DNA of 25,848 bases from Cerrena zonata. Lineage: Eukaryota; Basidiomycota; Agaricomycetes; Polyporales; Cerrenaceae. Both the position numbers and the translations under genes were made by a program. A model generated the notes under the pieces. It had not been told where the DNA came from, made no database searches, and worked only from the letters and a program-made list of their open reading frames with translations. This document shows positions 1-8,120 of the stretch, piece after piece (the stretch's first letter is position 1; every line of letters starts with the position of its first letter). The stretch covers positions 1-25,848 of the forward strand of contig JASBNA010000148.1 of NCBI GenBank assembly GCA_038087015.1. The letters run 5' to 3'.

Positions 1-419
1 AAATGGCAAGGTACTTAAGCAATGCTACAGCTCCTATCAGGAAGATGTTTATCTTCCCAACAGATCAAGCAAGATCCCAACAGTGAAAAGTTTGAACACA
101 GAGTCTGTCCTTCCTGGAAGACACTGGATAATACAAGATTGGGTACTGCAACTTTGTCAGCTAGGGGAGCTGAAGGTGTACTTCGTAGACATGAAGGTGG
201 TATATATTGCGGTGACACAGTATAACCCCAGTAAGTCAGAATGAGGAAGGCAATGGTTGAAATTTGATTTTGAAATTGGACACTGCTGCATCTACGTAAT
301 TGTGTAATCGAGGATAAATCACAACGATCATGATTGATGCAGAACAAGTCTGCTAAGATATTGGTAGGGGCAGATAACTTGGCGCAAATAATATCTTTAT
401 ATATTAGATTTATGTAGTA
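1..419. other. No convincing gene; mixed-composition flank
   Basis: Both strands have moderately long open frames here: plus from 22 to 225 (67 codons) and minus from 347 to 15 (110 codons). They overlap each other, neither shows a motif I recognise, and only chance openness supports them. The base composition is closer to the gene-like block at 900-2960 than to the A+T-rich sequence downstream, so a decayed exon is possible but cannot be shown. Confidence 0.3.
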
Positions 420-718
420 CTAAGATGTCAACATGTCTAACCACAGGCTCCCAAGTCTCCCGGCCATTACAGATACCATGTCCGGTCCAAATATACCAAG
501 TCCTATTGTTTGCTCAATTTCACTGACAAAGTAGTCATATTGAGTAGCTCGGAACAAAACCCCTATGTCCATCCAACACATGCCAGTTAGAGACATTGCT
601 CCATATGCAGCCCTTCTCTCATATGCAATCAAGGGTTTTTGTGGCATATTCCAGTAGTTCTGCTCGTCTAGCATCTTCGCCAGCTTTATCGCTAGCCCGT
701 GGCCAAATTAAAAAAATT
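420..718 (-). pseudogene. Unrecognised coding fragment, minus strand
   Basis: A stop-free frame of about 98 codons reads on the minus strand from near 718 to a TAG at 420-422. An ATG lies at 674, but the frame is open upstream of it (residues FGHGLAIKLAK directly precede), so the true start or an exon boundary is probably further upstream. The product looks protein-like, rich in Gly, Met, Tyr and Trp, with short runs such as LIAYERRAAYGAM and MAGRLGSLWLDML. I recognise no family. There are no internal stops, unlike the plus-strand frames nearby, so this may be a less decayed exon of a host gene. It could equally be a chance frame. No partner gene or promoter is visible, so no function is proposed. 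Confidence 0.35.
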
Positions 719-908
719 GGTTCTTGATCTGTTCTGAGTATATAGAGCTGTAATAATTGTAAGCATGTGAAGGACCCTAGGATAATAAGCTAACATTGAC
801 ATACTACATCTCTGCTAGGGTAGGGATTGTCAGGTTCATCAAAAACTCCCAAAAAGAGATGCTGAGTCTGGTATTCTGTCTATGGTCTTATACAATATTC
901 AATGCTGA

Positions 909-2305
909 CATATTTGGTTAGCTTCTTGTCCCACTTTGGAAGCAATCGCACATGCTTGTGTGGAGAGTTTCCTTAGACCAGCGGTGTATAATCTCTACGA
1001 TCTACACAACTTCTCCTTCCAGGATCACATTGTCATGCTCAAGGATCCAGATACAATAACTGACGACCCAATATGGTTATACACCACTATATTATTGTCT
1101 ATGACTGGCCTGGAATGAAAGCAGAGAGATCTGCATAAATCCAAACTCCCCAAGGTGAACTTTGAATAGGTCACCATATACAATCCAGAGGACAATAGCA
1201 CCTCAGATGATGGGACTTTTGTTCCTAAGACTACCTATGAGATGATGCTGCCTCTGATACATGCAAACAATAATGTCACTATAGTCTACCAGTTCCTGGA
1301 CCATGTTGGGGTGGAGATAGGTGAAGATACCAGGCAACAGTTTAGGGCATATGGGTGGTATCTCCACCAGGTGGTAGATTTTTGCCTCTATGCTTGCAAT
1401 GTTGTGCATGTGGAAGGCTTGCTCAAGCCAACTTTTGTTCCCATTGATCTCTATGAGTATATGGATCTACATTACCATGTCAGGACCCATATACCCTCCA
1501 CCCTCAACCATATTGGATATTCTAATCAGTATGAGGTCCCATGGCACCCATCCATTAGTAAATATTATCTTATGTTTCACTTGTCCACATAACCTGACAT
1601 ATGTTATATTTGGAATCTACCATGCGGGTCAATGGTACCCACCCTCTGGTATCTTTAATGACTCAAGATCCGATGCATAACTGTCTCTTTTCAGTTAATG
1701 ATGCTGAGTTCTGGCAGTGGTTCCTTGAAAACCACCTTGAAGACATCAAGTACATGTATGGCCATATCAAGGCCTACTTGGACTGCTCGCACAATATTGC
1801 CTCTGCTCCTGATGGCGACAAAGCCCTGGAGGACTGCAAAAGAAGATTCCAGATCTAAGTGGAACCACCACTGCCCATGCACCAATCACTTTAAGATATA
1901 TTTGTTGACCAGCACTTGCCCATTCAGAGCAAGGTAAAGACTGCGATATGTGCATTGAACAAAGCAGAGAAGGAACTGAGGGGGCTTGAAGCTCAGAAGG
2001 CGGCTCAGGAGCTCTAACGTGCTGGTAGCCAATCCAACGCATCGCAACTACTGCAATCCCCATCTCCGGAACCTCCTCGTTCACCTCCAGCTCCTCCTTC
2101 CCCTGTTCATTCTCCATCCTGTGTCCGCTCTCCACCACCTCTGTCTCCTCCTCATTTACCACAGGAAGAAGCAGACACATCTGTTATCCCTGGGCACCCG
2201 GTGAGCAGTCACAACAACACCAGCCTGGTGGAGCATCAAGTACCACCTGAAGACTTGCAAGCCATCAACAACATGGGCTTGGGCATGGACAACACTGACT
2301 GGTAA
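909..2305 (+). pseudogene. Degraded protein-coding gene, unknown function, Pro-rich tail
   Basis: One frame runs from about 909 to 1592 (containing FLRPAVYNLYDLHNFSFQDH and later YEMMLPLIHANNN). A second runs from 1601 to the TAA at 2303-2305. The second carries NDAEFWQWFLENHLEDI, a charged helical stretch (ALNKAEKELRGLEAQKAAQE), then about 35 residues rich in Pro and Ser, ending MGLGMDNTDW. The frames are broken by a TGA near 1116, a TAG near 1167, and TAA codons near 1856, 1891 and 2014; each could arise by one C-to-T change from CGA, CAG or CAA. The frame change at 1590-1700 may be a frameshift or a 46-bp intron: GT at 1649 and a pyrimidine-rich TTTTCAG ending at 1694. I know no family for it. 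It is the best-preserved gene-like tract in the window and is probably a fungal hypothetical protein inactivated by point mutation. Confidence 0.55.
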
Positions 2306-2419
2306 AACATTTGGACATTCTATATATGCCTCAATCTTGGGTCTTATCTCCTGTAATTAAATGGAAAGAAAATGTACTCTTATATAGAATTGACAATGCT
2401 ATCTTTCTTGTCCAACATG

Positions 2420-2960
2420 TTATCAACTTGTGATGACTGCTACAGAAGGTGACTTGCCAAAAATGTACATGGTGGCTACCATTGATACACATAGTGCAAT
2501 CATCCTGATGCATCAGTTTCCAGTTCTTACAATGACCATTGACTCAAACACAATGCCAGGCCCAAGAACAATTGACAAATGTATATATTGTTTCCTATTG
2601 TCATCGTGGTCTGGTGATCTTATCCATATTCTAAACAGTCACCCTCCGCTTCAAAGAGAACATTGGGAAAATGTTCCCACATGCGGTGCTAAACCCTACA
2701 TGACATATTGAAAAATTTATGGATATGGCCAATGTGGACAATTATCTTCATGATAAGCACCTGTATGCTATAACCGAATGCGGAAAGAAGACCTTGCCCA
2801 AAAACAATACCTCTCATAGAATGCACCTCCTTGGGGGGGAACTGGTGCAATACCATGCCATTACGGACAATGGTACTATTCTGACCATGGTCCCTGCTGC
2901 CTGTGTTGATGGTCTGACACTGCTATTCTATTGGCTAATGATAGTGACTATGTTTGAATC
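2420..2960 (+). pseudogene. Second degraded coding tract, truncated by LTR-like repeat
   Basis: Two adjoining plus-strand frames look protein-like. One is open from about 2430 to 2711. The other runs from about 2640 to 2960 with FKENIGKMFPHAVLNPT, a TGA near 2698 (possibly from CGA), then HIEKFMDMANVDNYLHDKHL and VQYHAITDNGTILTMVPAAC. The second frame stays open until the start of the LTR-like repeat at 2961, so the gene appears to have been cut there. No domain is recognised. It follows the previous pseudogene by about 120 bp in the same orientation and could be further exons of the same gene; TTTCTTGTCC...GCTACAG at 2401-2445 might be an intron end. Function unknown. Confidence 0.4.
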
Positions 2961-3366
2961 TGTTAAAGGGTGACTCAAACCAGGGAATAGATCAACCTGG
3001 GGGACACACAAATGCTCTGGAACACAATAAGAGCAGTTGAATTGAGAGGTAATTACAATACTTGCCTGGAACACAATGAGAGCAGTTAGAGAGTCCTGAA
3101 AGCGACCAGGCATACTAGATAGGAAGAAGAACTTGGCTATAGCTGAGTTAAGCGCTGAAGGCTTGGCAATAAGCGAAGAAAAGCGAAATGAAACACAAGT
3201 CCACCCTGCATTGGGTGGAGCACTAAATACTGAAGCTAGAGCAAAGGGGAAAAGTGCTACAGAAAGCTGAGTGTCTACAGAGTCCATTTATGAAGTCAAT
3301 AGATAGAATAGATAAGGTGAAACATCACCAAAACATGAAGTTTAACATATAAAAGAGAGGCTGTCA
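2961..3366. repeat. LTR-like direct repeat, copy 1
   Basis: This block of about 400 bp recurs in direct orientation at 6534-6932. It opens with TGTTAAA and contains the exact reverse complement TTTAACA at 3341-3347. Similarity to the second copy continues to a GGCTGTCA at 3359-3366, giving a TG...CA block. Two possible right ends therefore exist, 3347 and 3366. Inside it is a short tandem duplication: CTGGAACACAATRAGAGCAG occurs near 3016 and again near 3065. Copy 1 keeps C and G where copy 2 has T and A at many positions, so copy 2 has decayed more. No target-site duplication is visible outside the pair, so the LTR call rests on the end structure and on the gypsy pol fragment between the copies. 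Confidence 0.7.
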
Positions 3367-3743
3367 TATTTACAAGTACATACCATTATTAACACCAGCT
3401 TACACTTTAACTGTTATATTGTATGCCTAGTAGAGTGACTGCCAATGCTGAGCAATCTTGGGGACAAAAGTCTACCAGGACCAGATCAACCCAACCACTG
3501 GCAAATGATACTGAACACTCCTTTCTTCAGTTGATAGTAATCACAGCAATATACTGTCATTGGAGCATGACCCCTCTACTTCCCAAACAGTTGTGAATGC
3601 AACTGACCTGACAGATCATCCTCAGGCTCATGTTAAACTTTGTGTTTTGGTAAGGGTCATCTAAGATAGTTTCTCTGTGGTTTCAATAGTATTTGCTTTT
3701 GAAAGAGCCCTAATGAACAAGCTTGTCAAAGTGTAGTAGCAGC
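3367..3743. other. Spacer without recognisable gene
   Basis: This is A+T-rich sequence between the first LTR-like repeat and the interspersed repeat at 3744. Frames are short on both strands. No primer-binding site or polypurine tract is evident directly beside the repeat on either strand. Confidence 0.4.
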
Positions 3744-4046
3744 CTAACCCCAGTGTAGGGTTCAACAAGTGCCAGCTATCCCACACTCATCTCAAATCTC
3801 CATTTTGCTCATATCTCAATATCCTTCCTATCAAGTCTCTTTTTGTATGAGAGTGACTTGTAGTACAAACTTTGAGCGGTTCTGTGGTCAAGTTTTGGTA
3901 CCAAAGTATATAGTGATTGCAGAGATGTGACTTAGACAAAATAAACCTTAGGCTAGGGCTAGGTAATGGTTTCACATTATGCTACAAGTGCCCCAGCAAA
4001 GTTTGAATAAGAAAAATGATACCTTTGTATCTCAGAAATCATAATT
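3744..4046 (-). repeat. 300-bp interspersed repeat, copy A (inverted)
   Basis: Read on the minus strand, this segment matches 7001-7316 and 13806-14117 over essentially its full length. Shared landmarks in order are ATTATGATTTCTGAG, AACTTTGCTGGGGCACTTGTA, a block with GTTTGTACTAYAAGTCACTC, TTGAGATATGAGCAAAAT, and CACTTGTTGAACCCTA. The right end carries an AACCC...GGGTT hairpin in all three copies or decayed forms of it. This copy lies inverted between the LTR-like repeats, directly beyond the RNase H remnant, and lacks the foldback element that follows the other two copies. No coding potential is evident. Confidence 0.75.
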
Positions 4047-4089
4047 AAAGATGAGGTTTTAAGAGAGTGTGTTTAAAATTACCATTTGA

Positions 4090-5060
4090 CTTTCTAGTAT
4101 ATATTGAATAGCACAGTCATATTTCTGTGCCATCTGGCTTGTTGAGAATTGAGCTGCTGGAGTGATCAGAAATATGTAAGGTTCTTGTGATCTGTGCAAA
4201 TGATAAATTTGTGTGGAGATCCCCATAGTAGATATCTCCAGTGCTTTAGTCTAGTAATATGTTTCAATTATTTTCTAATTGTAGATCTTGTAGTTACATT
4301 CTACTGTGAATAGGCTTCTTGATAGGAATCTATATAGGTACCAGTCATTGTTGACATCCTTTTGTCTTAGAGCTGCTTCAAGTGCAAATTTGCTAATATC
4401 AGTTTCTAGAATAAATGACTTGGTGAGATCAAGTATGTGCAATATGAGTGTCAATATCAATTTTGCTTTCAGTATGTCAAAAGCAATTTGGCATACTTTT
4501 GTCTATTTCTATATTCAATCTTTATTGATGAGATCATAAAGAGATCTGACATCCACATATTGCCTGATAAACTTTTAATAGAAGTTTCTAAAGCCAGAAA
4601 CTAACTGAACTTATTTGATATTTTCTGAGACAGGTCATGATCTGATTTCTTTTAGTTTTACTAGGTTCATGTGAAGTTCTCTTACTTTCAAGATAAGTCC
4701 TAGGAATTCTACTTCAGTAATATCAAAGACACATTTTTCAGCTTTCAGAAAAAGGTTATATCTTTTAATACATTTTAGTATTCTCAAGACTTATTGGTAG
4801 TGGGTATTCTTATCTTCAGAGAATATAAGCATGTCATCTAAATACTATTATAGACTAAGAAGTGGTCTACTTTGAGGCTAGGGCATGAAGACTGCTATAA
4901 ATATATAGTATATACTGTTATTAAAATATTTCTGAGATCTCAAGTGATATCCTACTCTGTGGAGCTTACAATCACAACAATAAATATTATTTTTCAAGGA
5001 AATGCCTAAATTTAGAAAAAGTCAAGTAAGCACCTAAAAACTATCAATTTTCTATACTCT
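4090..5060 (-). pseudogene. Ty3/gypsy retrotransposon pol remnant (RT and RNase H)
   Basis: Reading down the minus strand, decayed frames give recognisable retroelement polymerase blocks in the right order. Near 4830 is the reverse transcriptase catalytic box YLDDMLIFSEDKNTH. It is followed by LRILKCIKRYNLFLKAEKC, FDITEVEFLGLILKV and SGFRNFY.KFIRQY, which is the thumb/connection region of Ty3/gypsy enzymes. From 4460 to 4275 comes the RNase H start LTKSFILETDISKFALEAAL with the first catalytic Asp, and near 4180-4225 RYLLWGSPHKFIICTDHKNL followed by NSQQARWH. There are at least six in-frame stops (for example between HYQ and VLRI) and a frameshift near 4270. The palm region above about 4900 is poorly readable, and no integrase is seen. 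The element is dead. It lies between two direct LTR-like repeats but is far shorter than a full gypsy element, so it is an internally deleted or nested copy. Confidence 0.9.
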
Positions 5061-5397
5061 ACTATAAGACTATTTTACTTGGAATCTTTTAAGAACAAAT
5101 ACCTCAGATTATATAGGATGTTTTGATTATATACTTCTCCTAAATACACCTTTACAAAGCATATTTCAATGCTGTTGTCAGATGTAAATACAGATTCACA
5201 CCTAGACATTGATTCTATATAATATTCTTGAAGCATAGTATGAACTAGCCAAATGACTATGTATCACTTACTACAAAATGCCAGCCTGATTGGTTGCAGA
5301 CTGGAAGTGTGAGAACAACTATGTGATAAACTATTTCCCACTCACTGGATGAGTCATTTTCTCTCACATTTGAGTGTTAGCTTGCACAGCAACTCTT

Positions 5398-5533
5398 GAG
5401 GCATTTATGCTACTGGATAACAGAGTATTTAGATTACTCAGCGTGTAGTGAGCCTTTTATGCTATTGGCCACTGTCCCTTGTAAGTTGTCTTGGCACTTA
5501 TGCAGGACACTGAGCTATTAATGCTATTGGCCA
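5398..5533 (+). repeat. Three upstream repeats with ATTGG boxes
   Basis: The motif GAG-CC-TTTATGCTATTGG-CCA recurs three times: 5398-5416 (decayed, ...TTTATGCTACTGG), 5450-5471 and 5512-5533. Spacing is about 52 and 62 bp. Two copies contain ATTGG, the inverted CCAAT box of fungal promoters, and all lie 90-230 bp upstream of the TATA element. They look like tandem enhancer units of an LTR U3 region. Confidence 0.5.
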
Positions 5534-5626
5534 GCAGGACATTCAGGATTTGTAAGCATGCATAAGGCATGAGAAGAAGTGTTATGATTGGCTAGCATGT
5601 AGATAGCACAGCCACAGCCTCAGTAG

Positions 5627-5634
5627 TATATATA
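5627..5634 (+). promoter_or_regulatory. TATA box candidate
   Basis: TATATATA sits in a locally GC-richer context and is followed by ACCCCCGATTCTGAG. An inverted CCAAT box lies about 40 bp upstream, with three more further up. This is the most convincing plus-strand core promoter in the window, although A+T-rich matches occur by chance in such sequence. Confidence 0.4.
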
Positions 5635-5861
5635 GACCCCCGATTCTGAGCTAAGGATAAGGACTCTCTCCTCGAAGTAGTGTGAGAGGAAACTTGTCTA
5701 AAGATTATTATCTAAGTCTGTATCTATTGTGACTAAGCCATAGCCTTGGTATAAGTAGTATACTTACCTGTCAAGTATATACAAGAATATCAGTAACCTT
5801 ATACTTTAACTCTTAACTAGTGACTAACCTTTGAGCCGAACTCATCAATGTTAGGTCTATC

Positions 5862-5885
5862 CTTCACGGTCAGTGCCTCGTGAAG
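5862..5885 (+). other. Small stem-loop CTTCACG/CGTGAAG
   Basis: CTTCACG at 5862-5868 and CGTGAAG at 5879-5885 form a perfect 7-bp stem with a 10-nt loop, about 230 bp beyond the TATA candidate. If the block is transcribed, it would lie in the leader. Its role is unknown. Confidence 0.35.
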
Positions 5886-5894
5886 TCCTGAAAG

Positions 5895-6055
5895 TCTATA
5901 TCAAGTATTCCTCAAGTATAAGTATAACAGTATAACGGTACTTAGACAATGGTCCATATTATTCAGGTATCCAAGAAGGATAAGCCTATATCAAGTGTTC
6001 CCCAAGTATGGTACAATAGTACTCAGACAACGGTCCACATCAGTCAAGTATTACA
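5895..6055 (+). repeat. Imperfect tandem duplication, unit about 80 bp
   Basis: Two units read in the same direction. The first (from about 5897) goes CTATATCAAGTATTCCTCAAG ... ACTTAGACAATGGTCCATAT. The second (from about 5982) goes CTATATCAAGTGTTCCCCAAG ... ACTCAGACAACGGTCCACAT. Differences between them are mostly C/T and G/A transitions plus small gaps. Confidence 0.7.
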
Positions 6056-6231
6056 AAGTGTCCCCTGTGTCATAAAAGGTATTTTATTCTAAGTCAAGTC
6101 TAACTAACCTCTATACTATATCTCTAGGTATTCAATACTTAGAATGACAATTTACTTACACCCAAACCTCAATTGGTAGAAAGTCATACACTTGTTACCT
6201 GTCAGAGAACTTCAACCACCAAACGAACGAC

Positions 6232-6533
6232 AGGGAATATTTGGTATAACGACTTACCCAAGATTTCTCTGGATTGATACCCTTGACTAAAGTCTAGTAT
6301 TTTAGTCAAACATCTGATCGTATCGACACCATTTTGAACACCACTGATTTTTAAAGCAAGAATTTAGACTAAAAAAATGTATAGAGCAATAAAAAAATAA
6401 TCTATTAAGTGAATTTCTAGCTGTTCTGAGCTATTATATATTTCTTCTATCTATATATATTATTTTTAACAATTTTTTTCTAGTCTTTCTGAGTGCATAT
6501 TTCAAAAAATACAATTTTCTAACTCTTGACTTC
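6232..6533. other. A+T-rich spacer, no gene seen
   Basis: This is very A+T-rich sequence with homopolymer A and T runs and an AT-alternating stretch near 6430-6475. No frame of useful length and no repeat relation to the rest of the window were noticed. It directly precedes the second LTR-like repeat. Confidence 0.4.
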
Positions 6534-6932
6534 TGTTAAAGAGTAACTCAAACTAGGGAATTGATTGACCGGGGGGACACACAAATGCTCTGGAACATAA
6601 TGAGAGCAGTTTGATTGAGAGGTAATTATAATACTTGCTTGGAATATAATGAGAGCAGTTAGAGAGCTTTAAAAGTGACTAGATATACTAGATTAGAAAG
6701 GAAAACTCAGCTATAGCCAAGTTAAGCACTAAAGGCTCAGCAATAAGTAAAGAAAAGCAAAATAAAACACAAATCTACCTTGTATTGGGTGGAGCACTAA
6801 ATACTGAAGCTAGAGTGAAGGAGAAAAGTGCTACAGAAAGCTGAGTATCTATAGAGTCCATTTATGAAGTCAATAGATAGAATAGATAAGGTAAAATATT
6901 ACCAAATTAAAAATAATATTAGGAGGCTATCA
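6534..6932. repeat. LTR-like direct repeat, copy 2
   Basis: This is the partner of 2961-3366 in the same orientation. It opens with TGTTAAAGAGTAACTC, keeps both copies of the internal TGGAAYAYAATGAGAGCAG motif, shares ATTGGGTGGAGCACTAAATA and TTTATGAAGTCAATAGATAG, and ends with AGGAGGCTATCA. The TTTAACA seen in copy 1 is lost here. Nearly all differences from copy 1 are C-to-T or G-to-A in this copy. The sequences just outside the pair (TGAATC before copy 1, GTAAGC after copy 2) do not form a convincing target duplication. Confidence 0.7.
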
Positions 6933-7000
6933 GTAAGCATAGCTGTTACTATCTACCAGATTTCAAAGACAACTCTTCTAACATGCATAAGTGGTAAATG

Positions 7001-7316
7001 ATTATAATTCCTAAGGTACAAAGGTATCATTTTTCTTATCCGAACTTTGTTGCTAGGGTGCTTGTACTATAACACAAAACCACTACCTAGCCCTAGTCTA
7101 AGGTTTAGAGAGAATTTTGTTTATCTCATATCTTCACAACCACTACATCTTTTGCTCTCAAAACTTGACCATAGAACAACTCAAAGTTTGTACTATAAGT
7201 CAACTTCCAAAAGCAAAATGAGTTGATAGAGAGAATGTTGAGATATGAGCAAAATTGAGATTTGGGTTAAGTGTGGGAAAACTGGGTGCTTGTTGAACCC
7301 TAGAGTAGGGTTGGCC
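7001..7316 (+). repeat. 300-bp interspersed repeat, copy B
   Basis: This is the plus-strand copy of the family also found inverted at 3744-4046 and direct at 13806-14117. It starts ATTATAATTCCTAAG, passes through CAAAGTTTGTACTATAAGTC and TTGAGATATGAGCAAAATTG, and ends with the perfect hairpin AACCCTA-GAG-TAGGGTT at 7296-7312. It is followed after about 60 bp by a foldback-element relative, the same order as copy C. No protein frame is preserved between copies, so it behaves as a non-coding repeat, either a non-autonomous element or one part of a larger element. Confidence 0.75.
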
Positions 7317-7374
7317 CTATAAGCTCTGGTAATCGCAAAGATATAAAATTGTAGCAAATTAATCTCACTTATTG

Positions 7375-7830
7375 TTGTATAAATAATGTTTATGAGTAGA
7401 GCCTAAGAAATAGAGCATAGTAGAAGTAGAAAAAAGGTGATCTGGTCAGAATTGACAAAGAGATATATTAAACAATATGTGTTTTGGGAGAAAAAGTGAA
7501 ACAGAGACTCACTTTCAATAGTATTAGAAGTGGTATATATACCATAAGATAGAGCTCAGAAAATGACACCTGGTAGCTACAAGAAGTATGTAGTTTGGAT
7601 AGAAATTAGGAGAGCTATAGAAAAAACAACATATAAGTCTATGTTTTGACAGAGATTTGCCATATATGGTATGTTTTCTGCATTACATAATCAAAACATA
7701 CCTTATTCTCAAATTTCAATTTGCAGAGGGTGCTTATTTCAGCTATTATGTAAACATATTAGTCTATATGTAATAAGCCAAAACAGATGTAGTGAACAAG
7801 ATCTCTAAGTGTTATGTCCTAAGGTGCCTA
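7375..7830 (+). repeat. Foldback-element relative, left-half copy
   Basis: This segment matches the left arm of the palindrome at 8243-8610 and the element at 14140-14790. Shared landmarks are GATAGAGCTCAGAAAATGACACC, TTTGGATAGAAAYTRGGGGAG, TGCCATATATGGTATGTTTT, and CAGCTATTATGTAAACATATTAG. It has many transitions and small indels relative to the palindrome arm. I see no matching right arm next to it; 7831-8120 is unrelated sequence. It follows repeat copy B directly. Confidence 0.65.
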
Positions 7831-8120
7831 GCTCACAATGTCATGATTTGGCTTTGCTTGCTTATGTAATGTCTCTGTATAGACACTGGATAACTTGACA
7901 GATGTGTAAAACTGACTCACCTCAAATAGATCTGCCAAGAGTTGACATAAGACTGTTTTCTTTCTTAAGACATATAGTCCTGGATAGAAAAAAATAGTGT
8001 AACCATCTAAGTGCAAGTAATACCAGCACTTGAACAAATGATATGGGGGGAGAGAGAGATTGAATAATGATCAAATCAAATTTTGTAGATCATATTTATA
8101 CTTATTTGCTTAGGTAATAG
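7831..8120. other. Spacer without recognisable gene
   Basis: The one minus-strand open frame here (8037-7828, 69 codons) has no recognisable motif. A purine-rich run GGGGGGAGAGAGAG lies at 8045-8058. Nothing else stands out. Confidence 0.35.

Larger units (their letters stand above)
5309..6231 (+). mobile_element. LTR-like promoter block, probably of a second retroelement
   Basis: This stretch is less A+T-rich than its flanks and is organised like a long terminal repeat. It begins with TGTGAGAACA, then has a U3-like part with repeated boxes (5398-5533) and inverted CCAAT motifs (ATTGG at 5464, 5526 and 5588; another at 5289 lies just upstream). Next come a TATA element at 5627-5634 followed by ACCCCCGATTCTGAGC, a transcribed-like leader, a stem-loop at 5862-5885, and an imperfect tandem duplication at 5895-6055. 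It ends near ACGACAGGGAATATTTGGTA. Only one copy is in the window, so the ends and LTR identity are inference. It could instead be the 5' region of a decayed host gene; no open frame follows it. Confidence 0.4.

Noticed and set aside
15..347. A 110-codon minus-strand frame as a possible gene.
   Set aside because: It overlaps an open plus-strand frame, shows no motif, and has no clear start context; chance openness explains it.
1649..1694. A firm 46-bp intron in the 909-2305 pseudogene.
   Set aside because: Donor and acceptor signals fit, but a plain frameshift explains the frame change as well, and no homologue is at hand. It is mentioned only as a possibility.
7296..7312. AACCCTA/TAGGGTT as a telomere relic.
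   Set aside because: There is only one unit on each side of a 3-nt loop, repeated in an interspersed family; a hairpin is a simpler reading.
8045..8058. GGGGGGAGAGAGAG as a polypurine tract beside an LTR.
   Set aside because: No LTR-like repeat lies next to it.
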